Shown here piece by piece: positions 1 through 8,481 of a DNA stretch of 64,000 nucleotides (positions within the stretch are counted from its first letter, which is position 1; every line of letters begins with the position of its first letter). The DNA is from DASWTL01 sp966250385 (GTDB lineage Bacteria > Bacteroidota > Bacteroidia > Sphingobacteriales > Sphingobacteriaceae): assembly GCA_966250385.1 (NCBI GenBank), contig CBINHC010000008.1:62001-126000 (forward strand), read 5' to 3'. A program made the translations under genes and the position numbers. The notes below the pieces were generated by a model that did not search any database, was not told where the DNA came from, and saw nothing but the letters and a program-made list of their open reading frames with translations.

Positions 1-2263
1 CGTTTACCAAGAACTCCATACCGCGGTTTTCCATACTTCCCACGTTGGCGATAAACTCATTGATGAAGTTTGTACCTGCAGGCTGGGTGATGACGTTAAG
101 CAGATCCTTCGTATCCTTGATATAGTAGTCGACACTACCGGTGATTCTGTTCTGCGCAAAGCCGAAGTCCAGTCCGAAGTTGGTGGTGGCGGTCTGCTCC
201 CATTTCAGGTTGGGGTTGTAGGCCGAAGGACGGTACATGTTATAGAACTCGTTTCCGAGCTGGTACATGGCCGTTCCGTTGCTCAGCGTATAATTACCCA
301 GGTACGAGTAGTTGCTGATTCCATCCTGCTGCCCGGTGATTCCGTACCCGAGGCGCAGTTTCAGATCGGACACTACGGAGCTGTTTTTCAGGAATGATTC
401 CCCGGCCAGGTTCCATGCGAATGCCGCAGAAGGGAAAACACCCCATCTGTTCTCCGGTGCCAGGCGGGACGATCCGTCCGTACGAAGGGTGGCTGTCAGC
501 ACATACCGGTCATCCAGGGAATAGATCATGCGGCCATAGAAGGAGATCAGCCGGTTTTGCGGTTTATCCAGCGGAAACATCGGGTCGGAACCCGGACGCT
601 TCATACCGCTGAAGCTGTAGTCGGCAAAGGAATAGGCATTGGTAAGAAAATCCTGGTACGATGTCCCGGCCATGACGTCGATCCGGCTCTTGATCGATTT
701 CAGCTCGCGCACATAGTTCAGGTACAGATCAGTGAGCAGGTTGGTCTTTTCCTGGAGATACTCGTTATTAACCCCGCCGTAGGCCACTTCATTGACCAGG
801 AATCGTTTTGTGCTGGATGCAGCGGACTCCGGAACCACGATCGTTCCTTCTCCCCTGGAAACGTCATACCCGACGTTCAGGTTGGCGCGCAGGCCCGACA
901 GGAACGGAATCGAATAATCGAGCTGCAGGTTTCCGATGCTTCTCATCACAGTTCCCTTATCGGCCCGCTGGTTGAGCAGTCCCATCGGGTTTTTGGGAGC
1001 CAGGCCATTGAGTCCGGAAGTTGATGCCGGATCGAGCCACTCCCAGTAGCCGCCAAAGGTGTTAGCACCGGAAGTTACCGGTTTGGTGGGGTCGAAGCTC
1101 GCCGCGGCGCCGATGGCTCCCCGGTCCGCAAACTGGCTGTTGCTGCTGCTGCCCTTCAGGTTAAGATCTACCTTCAGGCTATTCTTGAAGAATTTCGGGC
1201 TCAGATTCACGGAAAGCGCTGTCCGCTGAAGATTATCAGTCGTCAGCGCGCCGTCCTGGTCCAGGAATCCGAGGGAAACCCGGTACGGCATCGTTTTGAA
1301 CGTGCCTGAAACGCTCAGGTTATTGTCCGTCGTCAGTGCGTTCTGGTAGATCTCATCCTGCCAGTCTGTCTGCGCGTTGCCCAGTAAGGCCTTCAGCGCA
1401 GGCGTGGCCAGGGGGCTGGTATTGTTCTTTACAAATTCGCTGAACTCGGCGGCAGACATGACATCCGCCTTGCCGGCAACAGCGGCATAGGAAGCGACAG
1501 AGCTGAAGTTCACCTGCGGTTTACCGCTGCTTCCCTTCTTGGTCGTGATGAGGATGACCCCGTTGGATGCCCGTGATCCGTAGATCGCCGAAGCAGAAGC
1601 ATCCTTTAATATACTGAACGATTCAATGTCATTGGGATTAACCAGGGCGAGTGCATTTGGAGCGCCGCTGATCCCGTTGTTGTCAAGCGGCACGCCGTCA
1701 ATGACGATCAGCGGATCGTTGCTGGCATTCAGGGATGCCCCGCCCCGGATCCGGATCGTACTTCCGGAGCCCGGCGCTCCGCTGTTGGATGTGATCTGAA
1801 CCCCCGCCACTTTCCCGGCGATCAGTTGTTCCGGGGTGGACACCTGCCCCTTCACGAAGTCCTTCTCACTTACAGATACTACGGAGCCGGTAAGATCCTG
1901 TTTCCGCTGGGTACCGTAACCGACAACGACGACCTCGCCAAGGTTCTGACTCGAAGGGGTCAGCATGACCTCGACGCTGACCGGGCCGGTCACCCTGATG
2001 GCCTGCGTTTTCGGATTATACCCGATGAAACGAACCACCAGCGTCTGGCTTCCCGCAGGGACGCCCGGGAGACGGAAATTTCCGTCCTGGTCGGTAGACG
2101 TACTGATACTCGTTCCCGAAATGGAAACAGATGCACCGGGCAGCGGCAGATTTTTCTCATCCACCACTTTTCCGGAGACGTTTCCGGTTTGCCCGTATGC
2201 TATCATGGATAACAGCATCAGGAATACCGGAAGCGTAAACTTCAAGTAGGAAAAACTTTTCAT
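1..2263 (-). CDS. SusC/RagA-family TonB-linked outer membrane receptor (3' end off window)
   Basis: This is an outer-membrane beta-barrel importer that, with a SusD-like lipoprotein, takes up oligosaccharides or peptides using TonB energy. The ATG at 2261-2263 starts a clear signal peptide (MKSFSYLKF..., cleavage near AYGQ). Next comes a carboxypeptidase-regulatory-like beta-sandwich (about residues 25-105), then the family signature LGEVVVVGYGTQRKQDLTGS, then the plug domain with DPLIVIDGVPLDNN and the SAIYGSRASNGVILITTK motif, then barrel strands. About 754 codons are present and the frame is open to base 1, so the C-terminal barrel and any susD partner lie outside. A LacI-type gene lies upstream on the same strand with an operator-like site between. 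The substrate cannot be read from the sequence. Confidence 0.95.
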   Translation of the reverse strand, partial: MKSFSYLKFTLPVFLMLLSMIAYGQTGNVSGKVVDEKNLPLPGASVSISGTSISTSTDQDGNFRLPGVPAGSQTLVVRFIGYNPKTQAIRVTGPVSVEVMLTPSSQNLGEVVVVGYGTQRKQDLTGSVVSVSEKDFVKGQVSTPEQLIAGKVAGVQITSNSGAPGSGSTIRIRGGASLNASNDPLIVIDGVPLDNNGISGAPNALALVNPNDIESFSILKDASASAIYGSRASNGVILITTKKGSSGKPQVNFSSVASYAAVAGKADVMSAAEFSEFVKNNTSPLATPALKALLGNAQTDWQDEIYQNALTTDNNLSVSGTFKTMPYRVSLGFLDQDGALTTDNLQRTALSVNLSPKFFKNSLKVDLNLKGSSSNSQFADRGAIGAAASFDPTKPVTSGANTFGGYWEWLDPASTSGLNGLAPKNPMGLLNQRADKGTVMRSIGNLQLDYSIPFLSGLRANLNVGYDVSRGEGTIVVPESAASSTKRFLVNEVAYGGVNNEYLQEKTNLLTDLYLNYVRELKSIKSRIDVMAGTSYQDFLTNAYSFADYSFSGMKRPGSDPMFPLDKPQNRLISFYGRMIYSLDDRYVLTATLRTDGSSRLAPENRWGVFPSAAFAWNLAGESFLKNSSVVSDLKLRLGYGITGQQDGISNYSYLGNYTLSNGTAMYQLGNEFYNMYRPSAYNPNLKWEQTATTNFGLDFGFAQNRITGSVDYYIKDTKDLLNVITQPAGTNFINEFIANVGSMENRGMEFLVN

Positions 2264-2500
2264 TGAAATACGTTAAGAGTTTAGTTTATTAGTTAGTACA
2301 TTCTTTGGATTTGAATGCGTTCCTAAAATATCTCGTGCGGGTCTGATTCCAAATTTTTCGGCCGAAAAATTACCGCGCTCCGGGAGACCCCGAAAATTGA
2401 CCAAAAACGCAGGAAAACCGCGCTCAGTTTAACGTGACCTGATTTCTTCAACCTTCTATAAACGAGTACGTTATTGCCGAAAGGAAATAAACCTTAACGT

Positions 2501-2549
2501 AAAATATACACTAAGTACCGTTTCGGGAACGTTGCCGGGAACGTTCCCG
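2501..2549 (-). promoter_or_regulatory. Operator-like tandem palindrome and -7-like box upstream of susC
   Basis: Within the 431-bp gap between the LacI-type gene and susC, bases 2536-2549 (CGGGAACGTTCCCG) form a perfect 14-bp palindrome with a central CG, the architecture of LacI-family operators. A second copy of its left part (CGGGAACGTTGC) lies exactly 12 bp away at 2524-2535. Immediately downstream in the direction of susC, 2501-2508 reads TATATTTT on the minus strand, one mismatch from the Bacteroidota -7 box TAnnTTTG. Binding here would be placed to block a susC promoter. The leader to the ATG would be about 240 bases. I see no other gene in the gap. Assignment to the adjacent regulator is inference. 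Confidence 0.55.
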
Positions 2550-2694
2550 AAAAGTTTTCCACAATTGCTCCGGGTGCACTGGTTTTTCTTCCTGAAAAGG
2601 CAGACCCGGCAATTTTTTTTGAAGAGTCCGGGGATCCTGGCGGATGCCAGAAGCGGGCATGGGCGTATATCCCTCCCGGGATGGGCTGGTGCGG

Positions 2695-3699
2695 TCAGAG
2701 CGCTGTTGACCTGCGCTTTACAAGCTCAGACCGGAGCTCTACGGATGCCGGCCGGTTGGGGGCCGCCTCCCCCATCATCTCGAAAAGGAGTTCGGCGGCG
2801 CGCGCGCCCATGTCGAAGGCGGGCTGGGTTATCGTCGTGAGCGACGGGTTCAGTAAAGAGGCGATTTCCAGGCTCGAAAAACTGATCACTTTAAGCTCCC
2901 GGGGTATCTGTATCCCCAGTTCATGCGCCACATAGTAGGTGGCGATGGCCAGGCGTTCGACCGAGGCAAAGATGCCGTCCGGGCGATTGGACTGGTAGGC
3001 CTTCCGGATGATCGCCTTGTTGGTCTCCTGGTCATTTGTACAGTCGACGACCAGTTCGTCACAATAGGCCAGCCCGTGTTTCCTGAGCGCGTCGGTATAA
3101 CCCTGCATCCGGGTCTTGCCGATCGAAAGGCTCTTGTTCCGCACCAGGTAAACAATTCTGCTGCATCCGGCCTCGATCAGGTGCTCCGTCGCCTGAAAAC
3201 TGCTTTCATAATCGTTGGTGGTCACTTTCGGGGTTTCGACATCTTCGTATACCCGGTCGAAGAATACCAGCGGGATCTTGCGCTTCCGTTCCTTAAGATA
3301 GGTGTGATCCTTCTCTTCCCCGGATACCGACATAATAATGCCGTCTACCCGGCCGTTATGCAGATCCGTCACAAAAGAAACCTCCTTGTCATATTCGTCA
3401 TTGGTCACATTGATCAGAATCTGGTAGCCCTTGCTTCGGGCGATCTGCTCGATCCCTTTTATATTCTGGGAAAAGAAGTTGTTGGCGATCTCCGGAACAA
3501 TGACCGCGATGGTCCTGCTTTTTTGCTCCCGGAGATTGCTGGCATGGTGATTCGGGATGTAATTCAGTTCTTTCGCCATCCCCAGGATCCGCTCCTTGGT
3601 TTCTTTGCTGATGTCGCTGTTCCCCCGGAAGGCCCGGCTGATTGTGGATGTGGACAGATTCAGCTTCTCAGCTAATATTTTGATGTTGACAGAATCCAT
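2695..3699 (-). CDS. LacI-family transcriptional regulator
   Basis: This is a DNA-binding repressor or activator that responds to a sugar-like ligand. It has 334 residues, the usual length. The N-terminal helix-turn-helix (about 4-25, IKILAEKLNLSTSTISRAF) and hinge helix (NYIPNHHASNLREQ, about 47-60) are followed by a periplasmic-binding-protein-like ligand domain beginning TIAVIVPEIANNFFSQ. The C-terminal subdomain contains RPDGIFASVERLAIATYYVA and SLTTITQPAFDMGARAAELL, both typical of the CcpA/GalR branch. It lies upstream of, and in the same direction as, the susC-like gene, which suggests local control of that uptake locus. The nearby CGGGAACGTTCCCG palindrome is a plausible target. The ligand is unknown. 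Confidence 0.95.
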   Translation of the reverse strand: MDSVNIKILAEKLNLSTSTISRAFRGNSDISKETKERILGMAKELNYIPNHHASNLREQKSRTIAVIVPEIANNFFSQNIKGIEQIARSKGYQILINVTNDEYDKEVSFVTDLHNGRVDGIIMSVSGEEKDHTYLKERKRKIPLVFFDRVYEDVETPKVTTNDYESSFQATEHLIEAGCSRIVYLVRNKSLSIGKTRMQGYTDALRKHGLAYCDELVVDCTNDQETNKAIIRKAYQSNRPDGIFASVERLAIATYYVAHELGIQIPRELKVISFSSLEIASLLNPSLTTITQPAFDMGARAAELLFEMMGEAAPNRPASVELRSELVKRRSTAL

Positions 3700-3817
3700 G
3701 AATATAATTGGCCGCTAAAGATGTGAATTTATTTAAAAATGTGGCATATGGTCCGCAAAAAACAGCCGGGCGTCATGAGCCCGGGAAACAAGTTGCCGTC
3801 CGCGAGGTTTTAGCTTC

Positions 3818-4084
3818 ATGATGGACAACTTCAACCAGATCATCGGGCTTACAGCCGGCATGCTGACCTCCTGTTCCCTCCTGCCCCAGCTGATCAAGAC
3901 CTTCCGGCTGAAGGAAGCCGAGGACATATCGCCGGGGATGTTCATTCTGCTTATGGCCGGCACGGGGCTGTGGACCTATTACGGGGTCCTCCGCGAGGAT
4001 CTCCCGCTGATCATCTTCAATACCTTTTCCTTCAGTCTCAACTGTACGATGCTCTTTTTGAACGTCCGGTACAGGAATAAATGA
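3818..4084 (+). CDS. SemiSWEET family sugar transporter
   Basis: This is a small inner-membrane protein of 88 residues, the standard length for SemiSWEETs, which dimerise to form a sugar facilitator. Three membrane segments are visible (about 9-25, 40-57 and 64-82). The PQ-loop motif is present in the first helix as LLPQLIKTFRLKEAEDIS (about 22-39), followed by GMFILLMAGTGLWTYYG. Two adjacent ATG codons can start it (3818 or 3821). It is divergent from the LacI-type gene and ends only about 30 bases before the rnpB transcript, so the rnpB promoter box sits just after its stop codon. The sugar transported is not evident. Confidence 0.85.
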   Translation: MMDNFNQIIGLTAGMLTSCSLLPQLIKTFRLKEAEDISPGMFILLMAGTGLWTYYGVLREDLPLIIFNTFSFSLNCTMLFLNVRYRNK

Positions 4085-4103
4085 AATAATGGCTGTTTTA
4101 TTG

Positions 4104-4111
4104 TATTTTTG
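4104..4111 (+). promoter_or_regulatory. -7 promoter element of rnpB
   Basis: TATTTTTG matches the Bacteroidota -7 consensus TAnnTTTG exactly and ends about five bases before the predicted 5' end of the RNase P RNA near 4116, the expected spacing. No convincing -33 TTTG box is seen upstream, where the SemiSWEET gene ends. Confidence 0.6.
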
Positions 4112-4115
4112 TGCA

Positions 4116-4487
4116 GCAAGCTGTTCTATCGCCTCACGCTGGTGGGGAGGAAAGTCCGGGCAACACAGAGCATCCTGCTTCCTAACGGGAAGGGCCCGAG
4201 TGATCGGGTACGGAAAGTGCCACAGAAAAGATACCGCCCTGCAAAGGGTAAGGGTGAAAACGCGAGGTAAGAGCTCACGGTTTTTTCGGGTGACCGGAAT
4301 CACGGTAAACCCCAGGAGTTGAAAGACCAAATAAATCCCGGGCAGAGTTGCTCGCTCATTTAGCACTTTGGTGCTATCCCGGGAAGGGTAGGTCGTTTGA
4401 GGTTGATGGTGACATCAATCCCAGATAAATGATAGAAGCTCATATCCGCCTCAGGGTATGAGAACAGAACCCGGCTTACAAGCTTGC
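4116..4487 (+). ncRNA. rnpB: RNase P RNA, class A
   Basis: This is the catalytic RNA that removes 5' leaders from pre-tRNAs. Conserved blocks occur in order: GAGGAAAGTCCGGGC (about 4147), ACAGAAAAGATACCGCC, then GGGTGAAAACGCGAGGTAAGAGCTCAC, then GATAAATGATAGAAGC and the 3' block ACAGAACCCGGCTTACA. The 5' GCAAGCT (from 4116) pairs with AGCTTGC (4481-4487) to form terminal helix P1. A T-tract follows directly (4488-4494) and probably ends transcription. The length, about 370 nt, is normal. Open frames crossing this interval are accidental. Confidence 0.96.
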
Positions 4488-4590
4488 TTTTTTTAAAACA
4501 ATTACCGGCCCTTTTCATTTTAGAGTAGGGTTTTCATTTCTGTACAATCCGTATATTTATCGACACACAACCACTGGAATTATCTTAAAC

Positions 4591-5979
4591 ATGGCTAAAA
4601 TTTTGATTATTGACGACGAACGTGCGATTCGGAACACTTTAAGGGAAATCCTGGAGTATGAAGATTATCATGTAGAAGACGTCGATAACGGTCAGGAAGG
4701 GCTGGAACTGATCCGGAAGAATGATTTCGACCTGGTGCTATGTGATATTAAGATGAATAAAATGGACGGTATGGAGGTTTTGACCGCCGGGCTGGAACTT
4801 AAGCCGGACCTGCCGTTCATCATGATCTCCGGGCACGGGACGATAGAAACTGCCGTCGAAGCCAGTAAGCGGGGCGCCTATGATTTCATTTCCAAACCGC
4901 CGGATCTGAACAGGCTGCTGATTACGGTACGCAATGCGCTTGAACGGGGAAACCTGGTTACCGAAACCAAGGTCCTGAAAAGAAAAGCCAGTAAGGTCCG
5001 TGAGATGCTCGGTGAATCCCAGGCGATCACCAAAATCAAGGAAACCATTGACCGGGTTGCTCCCACGGACGCCCGGGTGCTGATTACCGGCGCCAACGGC
5101 AGCGGTAAGGAACTGGTAGCCCGGTGGCTGCATGAGAAATCCAACCGTTCCAATGGTCCGATCATTGAGGTGAACTGCGCCGCGATCCCTTCCGAGCTGA
5201 TCGAAAGCGAGCTGTTCGGCCATGAGAAGGGTTCCTTCACTTCGGCCGTGAAGCAGCGGATCGGAAAATTCGAACAAGCCAATGGCGGTACCCTTTTTCT
5301 CGACGAGATCGGCGATATGAGTTTGTCCGCGCAGGCCAAGGTCCTGCGGGCACTCCAGGAAAATAAGATTACCCGCGTTGGCGGCGAAAAAGAGATTGAA
5401 GTGGATGTACGCGTTGTAGCGGCTACCAATAAGGACCTGCTTAAAGAGATCGAGTCCGGCACGTTCCGGATGGACCTTTACCATCGCCTGAGTGTGATCC
5501 TGATCCATGTTCCGAGCTTATCGGAACGTAAGGAAGATATTCCGATCATCGCGCAGTCTTTCTGCGACGAGATCTGCTCCGAATACGGCATGCCGACCAA
5601 GAAGATTACCGATGGCGCGCTGGAGGCCCTGAAGTCCCTGCCATGGACGGGAAATATACGGGAGCTCCGGAATATGATCGAGCGGCTGATCATCCTCAGT
5701 GACAAGGTGATCACCGAAAACGACGTGTATAACTTCGCCAATCCGACCGGCGAACCGATCGCTAAAGTAAACGGTTCTTCAGGCGGCGGCCAGCCAAACT
5801 ATGACCGCTTCGCCAATTTCCAGGAGTACAAGGATTTTGCGGAACGTGAGTTTATCAAGTTCAAACTGGAGAAAAATAACTGGAACGTTTCCAAGACCGC
5901 CGACGAGATCGATATTCAGCGGAGTCACCTCTACAGCAAGATCGAAAAATTCGGCCTGAAACGGACCGAACAGGCCTGA
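4591..5979 (+). CDS. Sigma54-dependent response regulator, NtrC family
   Basis: This is a cytoplasmic two-component output protein of 462 residues. Residues 1-120 are a receiver domain with acidic residues D8/D9 and phospho-acceptor D52 (LVLCDIKMNKMDG). The central AAA+ domain has Walker A GANGSGKE (about 167) and Walker B GGTLFLDEIGDM. The C-terminus is a Fis-type helix-turn-helix (NWNVSKTADEIDIQRSHLYSKI). The sigma54-contact loop, normally GAFTGA, reads GSFTSA (about 214-219). This keeps the key F and T but changes the second G to S. No partner kinase is adjacent. The gene is preceded by rnpB and followed by a strong terminator, so it is probably transcribed alone. Confidence 0.93.
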   Translation: MAKILIIDDERAIRNTLREILEYEDYHVEDVDNGQEGLELIRKNDFDLVLCDIKMNKMDGMEVLTAGLELKPDLPFIMISGHGTIETAVEASKRGAYDFISKPPDLNRLLITVRNALERGNLVTETKVLKRKASKVREMLGESQAITKIKETIDRVAPTDARVLITGANGSGKELVARWLHEKSNRSNGPIIEVNCAAIPSELIESELFGHEKGSFTSAVKQRIGKFEQANGGTLFLDEIGDMSLSAQAKVLRALQENKITRVGGEKEIEVDVRVVAATNKDLLKEIESGTFRMDLYHRLSVILIHVPSLSERKEDIPIIAQSFCDEICSEYGMPTKKITDGALEALKSLPWTGNIRELRNMIERLIILSDKVITENDVYNFANPTGEPIAKVNGSSGGGQPNYDRFANFQEYKDFAEREFIKFKLEKNNWNVSKTADEIDIQRSHLYSKIEKFGLKRTEQA

Positions 5980-6003
5980 CGTCAGTCAGGACGGGACCAT
6001 AAC

Positions 6004-6042
6004 AAAAAAAAGCTGAACCACACATGGTCCAGCTTTTTTTTT
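6004..6042. terminator. Bidirectional rho-independent terminator
   Basis: An inverted repeat (AAAAAAGCTG-A-ACCA, CACA loop, TGGT-C-CAGCTTTTTT) has an A-run on one side and a T-run on the other. It lies between the converging response-regulator and S46 peptidase genes and can serve both. Confidence 0.85.
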
Positions 6043-6065
6043 AAACGGCACCCAGGGTGACCGGC

Positions 6066-8261
6066 TTATTTTTTGGCGGCAGATTTGGCGGAACCGGCTG
6101 GTCTGCGGATATCCAGTTCCCGGATGATGTTCTTACCGCCGCCCAGGACGTCGATGCACCACAGCACGAAGCGGCTGTCCACTGAGATTGTCCGCTTATA
6201 TTGCTTATCGAATGCGATGTCTCCGCTCATCGCTTCCCAGTTTCCGTCAAAGGCGAGTCCGATCAGCTCTCCCTCGGCATTGATCACCGGGGATCCTGAG
6301 TTACCCCCGGTTATATCATTATTCGAAATGAAGCCGACCGGCAGCGTTCCGTTCTGGCCATACTCCCGGTAATCCTTCCGCGCATAGGCATCGAGCAGGT
6401 TTTGAGGAAGATCGAATTCCGAGTCCCCCGGTTTGTACTTCGCAAGCATTCCCTCGATAGTCGTCTGGGTATCGTATGTTACGCCATCCCTCGGCGAATA
6501 GTTCTGGATTTGCCCATAGGAGATCCGCATCGTGGAATTGGCATCCGGATACATCAGCTTGCCTTTGTTACGTTCCAGCAGGCCCTTCAGGTACAGATGA
6601 TCCAGTTCAGCTTTCGCCGCCTCAAAGTCGGTGATGACCGTGCCGAAATTCTGTTTGCTGTATTCCGCCGGGATCAGGTTTTTCGCATATTGGTATCCGG
6701 GATCCTTCTCGAGTTTCTCCCGGGACGGATTCGCCCAGAATGAAAGGATTTTGTCCGGGTTGATCAGGACGCTGTTATCCCAGAGGTAGTCAGTAAACTT
6801 CCGGAAAGTCGCCTCCGGCGATCCTGCAGCAAACTTCTCACCGATGGACCGGATAAAGTCGGGATGCTGTTCTTTGGGAATGTCGTTGTAAAAGGCGGTC
6901 AGGATCTGTTCAAAGATCTTTTTATCGGCGGTCTCGTTGTAGGTTTCCGCATAGGCGTCGACCGCGTTTTTGATGTTTCCACGAACTCGTTCCAGGTATG
7001 CCTGGTCATCCTTCCGCTGTTCCATCGCGTTCAGGGCACCGGCGAAGGCCTGGGCATTCCGGACCCATGCCGAAGCCAGGAGACCATTGCTGCCCGCATA
7101 TACGGCGTGAGCCGCAAAAGGCTCATACTTGTGGTAGGCTTCCTGGTACTTCTTCATCAGGTCTCCGTATTCAGCCCTGCCGGCAGCCCACTGTGTGAAC
7201 GCCTCTTCATCCTTCTGTTTTTGCTCGTAGATCTTCAGACGCTTAAGCTGCTCGGTCTGGCCGATATAGTACTTCCAGTAGTTGGCAATATTGGCATAGA
7301 GGGATGAAAGCTTCAGCCGGGTGTCTATACTCTTATCCATTTCTGCCTTCCATGCCTTCAGCCGGATATCGCGCAGTTTGACGATGGCCGGGTTGGTGAG
7401 CTCCGTAGCCGTTCTGACACCATGGGAGGTCAGGTACCGGTCCGTTCTTCCCGGATAGCCGTACACCATGGCAAAGTCTCCGTTTTCGGTTCCCTTGATG
7501 GAGACAGGCAGGTACTTCCGGGGCGTGTATGGCTTATTGGCAGCCGCATAGTCAGCCGGCTTGTTGTCTGCGCCTGCGTATACCCGGAATACTGAAAAGT
7601 CACCGGTGTGGCGTGGCCATTCCCAGTTATCGGTGTCGCCACCGAACTTTCCGATCGATTGCGGCGGAGTACCCACGAGGCGAACATCATTAAACCTTTC
7701 GTAAACGAAAAGCAGGAACTGGTTCGCCTTATAGATATCGCGCACCTCAGCCTGGATGTCGCCGGATGTGGCAGACGCAGCGATCTGCCGGGTGATCTCA
7801 GCTGTTCTGGCTGCACGGTCGCTCTCCGGTACGCCCGCAAGCGCCCTGGTTACCTGCGGCGTTACATCTTCCATGCGCACCAGGAACCGGACGAAAAGGC
7901 CGGGAACAGGTTTTTCCTCGGAGAATGACCGGGCATACCAGCCGTTGTCCAGGATGTTATTTTCCGGGGTCGAGTGCGAGGCAATCGCATCGTAACCACA
8001 ATGATGATTGGTGAATATCAGCCCGTTCTTCGAGACAATCTCGCCGGTACAGAAACCGCCGAAGGAAACGATCGCATCCTTAATGCTCGCCTTGTTCACG
8101 CTGTACAGGTCCTCAGGCGTTAGTTTGAAGCCCTGCTTCTTCATTTGCTCATAATTCTTGCCGATGAGCATCGGCAACCACATACCTTCATCAGCCCTTG
8201 CTTTGCCGGCCAGAACGACCAGGGCAAGCAGGCAGACCAGTATCAATCTGCTTCTCTTCAT
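6066..8261 (-). CDS. S46 family dipeptidyl-peptidase, DPP7-like
   Basis: This is a periplasmic serine exopeptidase that removes dipeptides from peptide N-termini. It has 731 residues, normal for S46. The signal peptide is cleaved near KARA/D (residues 20-24) and the mature start DEGMWLP is typical. The catalytic His lies in TNHHCGY (H87), the Asp is in RHTGDFS, and the nucleophile S655 is in GGNSGSP. Residue 673, which sets P1 preference in characterised family members, is Gly (FDGNWE) rather than the Arg of the Asp/Glu-specific DPP11. A DPP7-like preference for hydrophobic P1 residues is therefore inferred. An exact -7 box (8279-8286) lies just upstream. The gene appears monocistronic. Confidence 0.94.
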   Translation of the reverse strand: MKRSRLILVCLLALVVLAGKARADEGMWLPMLIGKNYEQMKKQGFKLTPEDLYSVNKASIKDAIVSFGGFCTGEIVSKNGLIFTNHHCGYDAIASHSTPENNILDNGWYARSFSEEKPVPGLFVRFLVRMEDVTPQVTRALAGVPESDRAARTAEITRQIAASATSGDIQAEVRDIYKANQFLLFVYERFNDVRLVGTPPQSIGKFGGDTDNWEWPRHTGDFSVFRVYAGADNKPADYAAANKPYTPRKYLPVSIKGTENGDFAMVYGYPGRTDRYLTSHGVRTATELTNPAIVKLRDIRLKAWKAEMDKSIDTRLKLSSLYANIANYWKYYIGQTEQLKRLKIYEQKQKDEEAFTQWAAGRAEYGDLMKKYQEAYHKYEPFAAHAVYAGSNGLLASAWVRNAQAFAGALNAMEQRKDDQAYLERVRGNIKNAVDAYAETYNETADKKIFEQILTAFYNDIPKEQHPDFIRSIGEKFAAGSPEATFRKFTDYLWDNSVLINPDKILSFWANPSREKLEKDPGYQYAKNLIPAEYSKQNFGTVITDFEAAKAELDHLYLKGLLERNKGKLMYPDANSTMRISYGQIQNYSPRDGVTYDTQTTIEGMLAKYKPGDSEFDLPQNLLDAYARKDYREYGQNGTLPVGFISNNDITGGNSGSPVINAEGELIGLAFDGNWEAMSGDIAFDKQYKRTISVDSRFVLWCIDVLGGGKNIIRELDIRRPAGSAKSAAKK

Positions 8262-8278
8262 AAAATAAAGTTAAAATG

Positions 8279-8286
8279 CAAATATA
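8279..8286 (-). promoter_or_regulatory. -7 promoter element of the S46 peptidase gene
   Basis: On the minus strand this reads TATATTTG, an exact TAnnTTTG match, 18 bases before the ATG at 8261. That gives a short leader. No clear -33 box is seen. Confidence 0.5.
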
Positions 8287-8481
8287 AGGGTGACCGGGGA
8301 GTTTAGTGCACATTTCTTCGGGCGGCCCATACAGTTGCTGACTACTGCCTTCGGGCTTTGCAGCAGGAACAGCCCGTCAACCGTTGCCAATCTTTTTTTC
8401 TCATCCTTTTTGATAATTTAGGTTATCCGCGGACCAGATCGGACCTTTAGAATGAAACGAATCCTGCTATTATTACTGTAG

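Noticed and set aside
2923..3675. Long plus-strand frame opposite the LacI-type regulator
   Set aside because: It is the mirror of a clearly recognised gene on the other strand, with no family pattern of its own.
4089..4366. Open frames on both strands through the RNase P RNA region
   Set aside because: The interval is a clear rnpB gene with conserved blocks and a P1 helix; the frames are accidental.
4738..5508. Long minus-strand frame opposite the sigma54-type regulator
   Set aside because: It is antisense to a well-supported coding region and has no recognisable domain.
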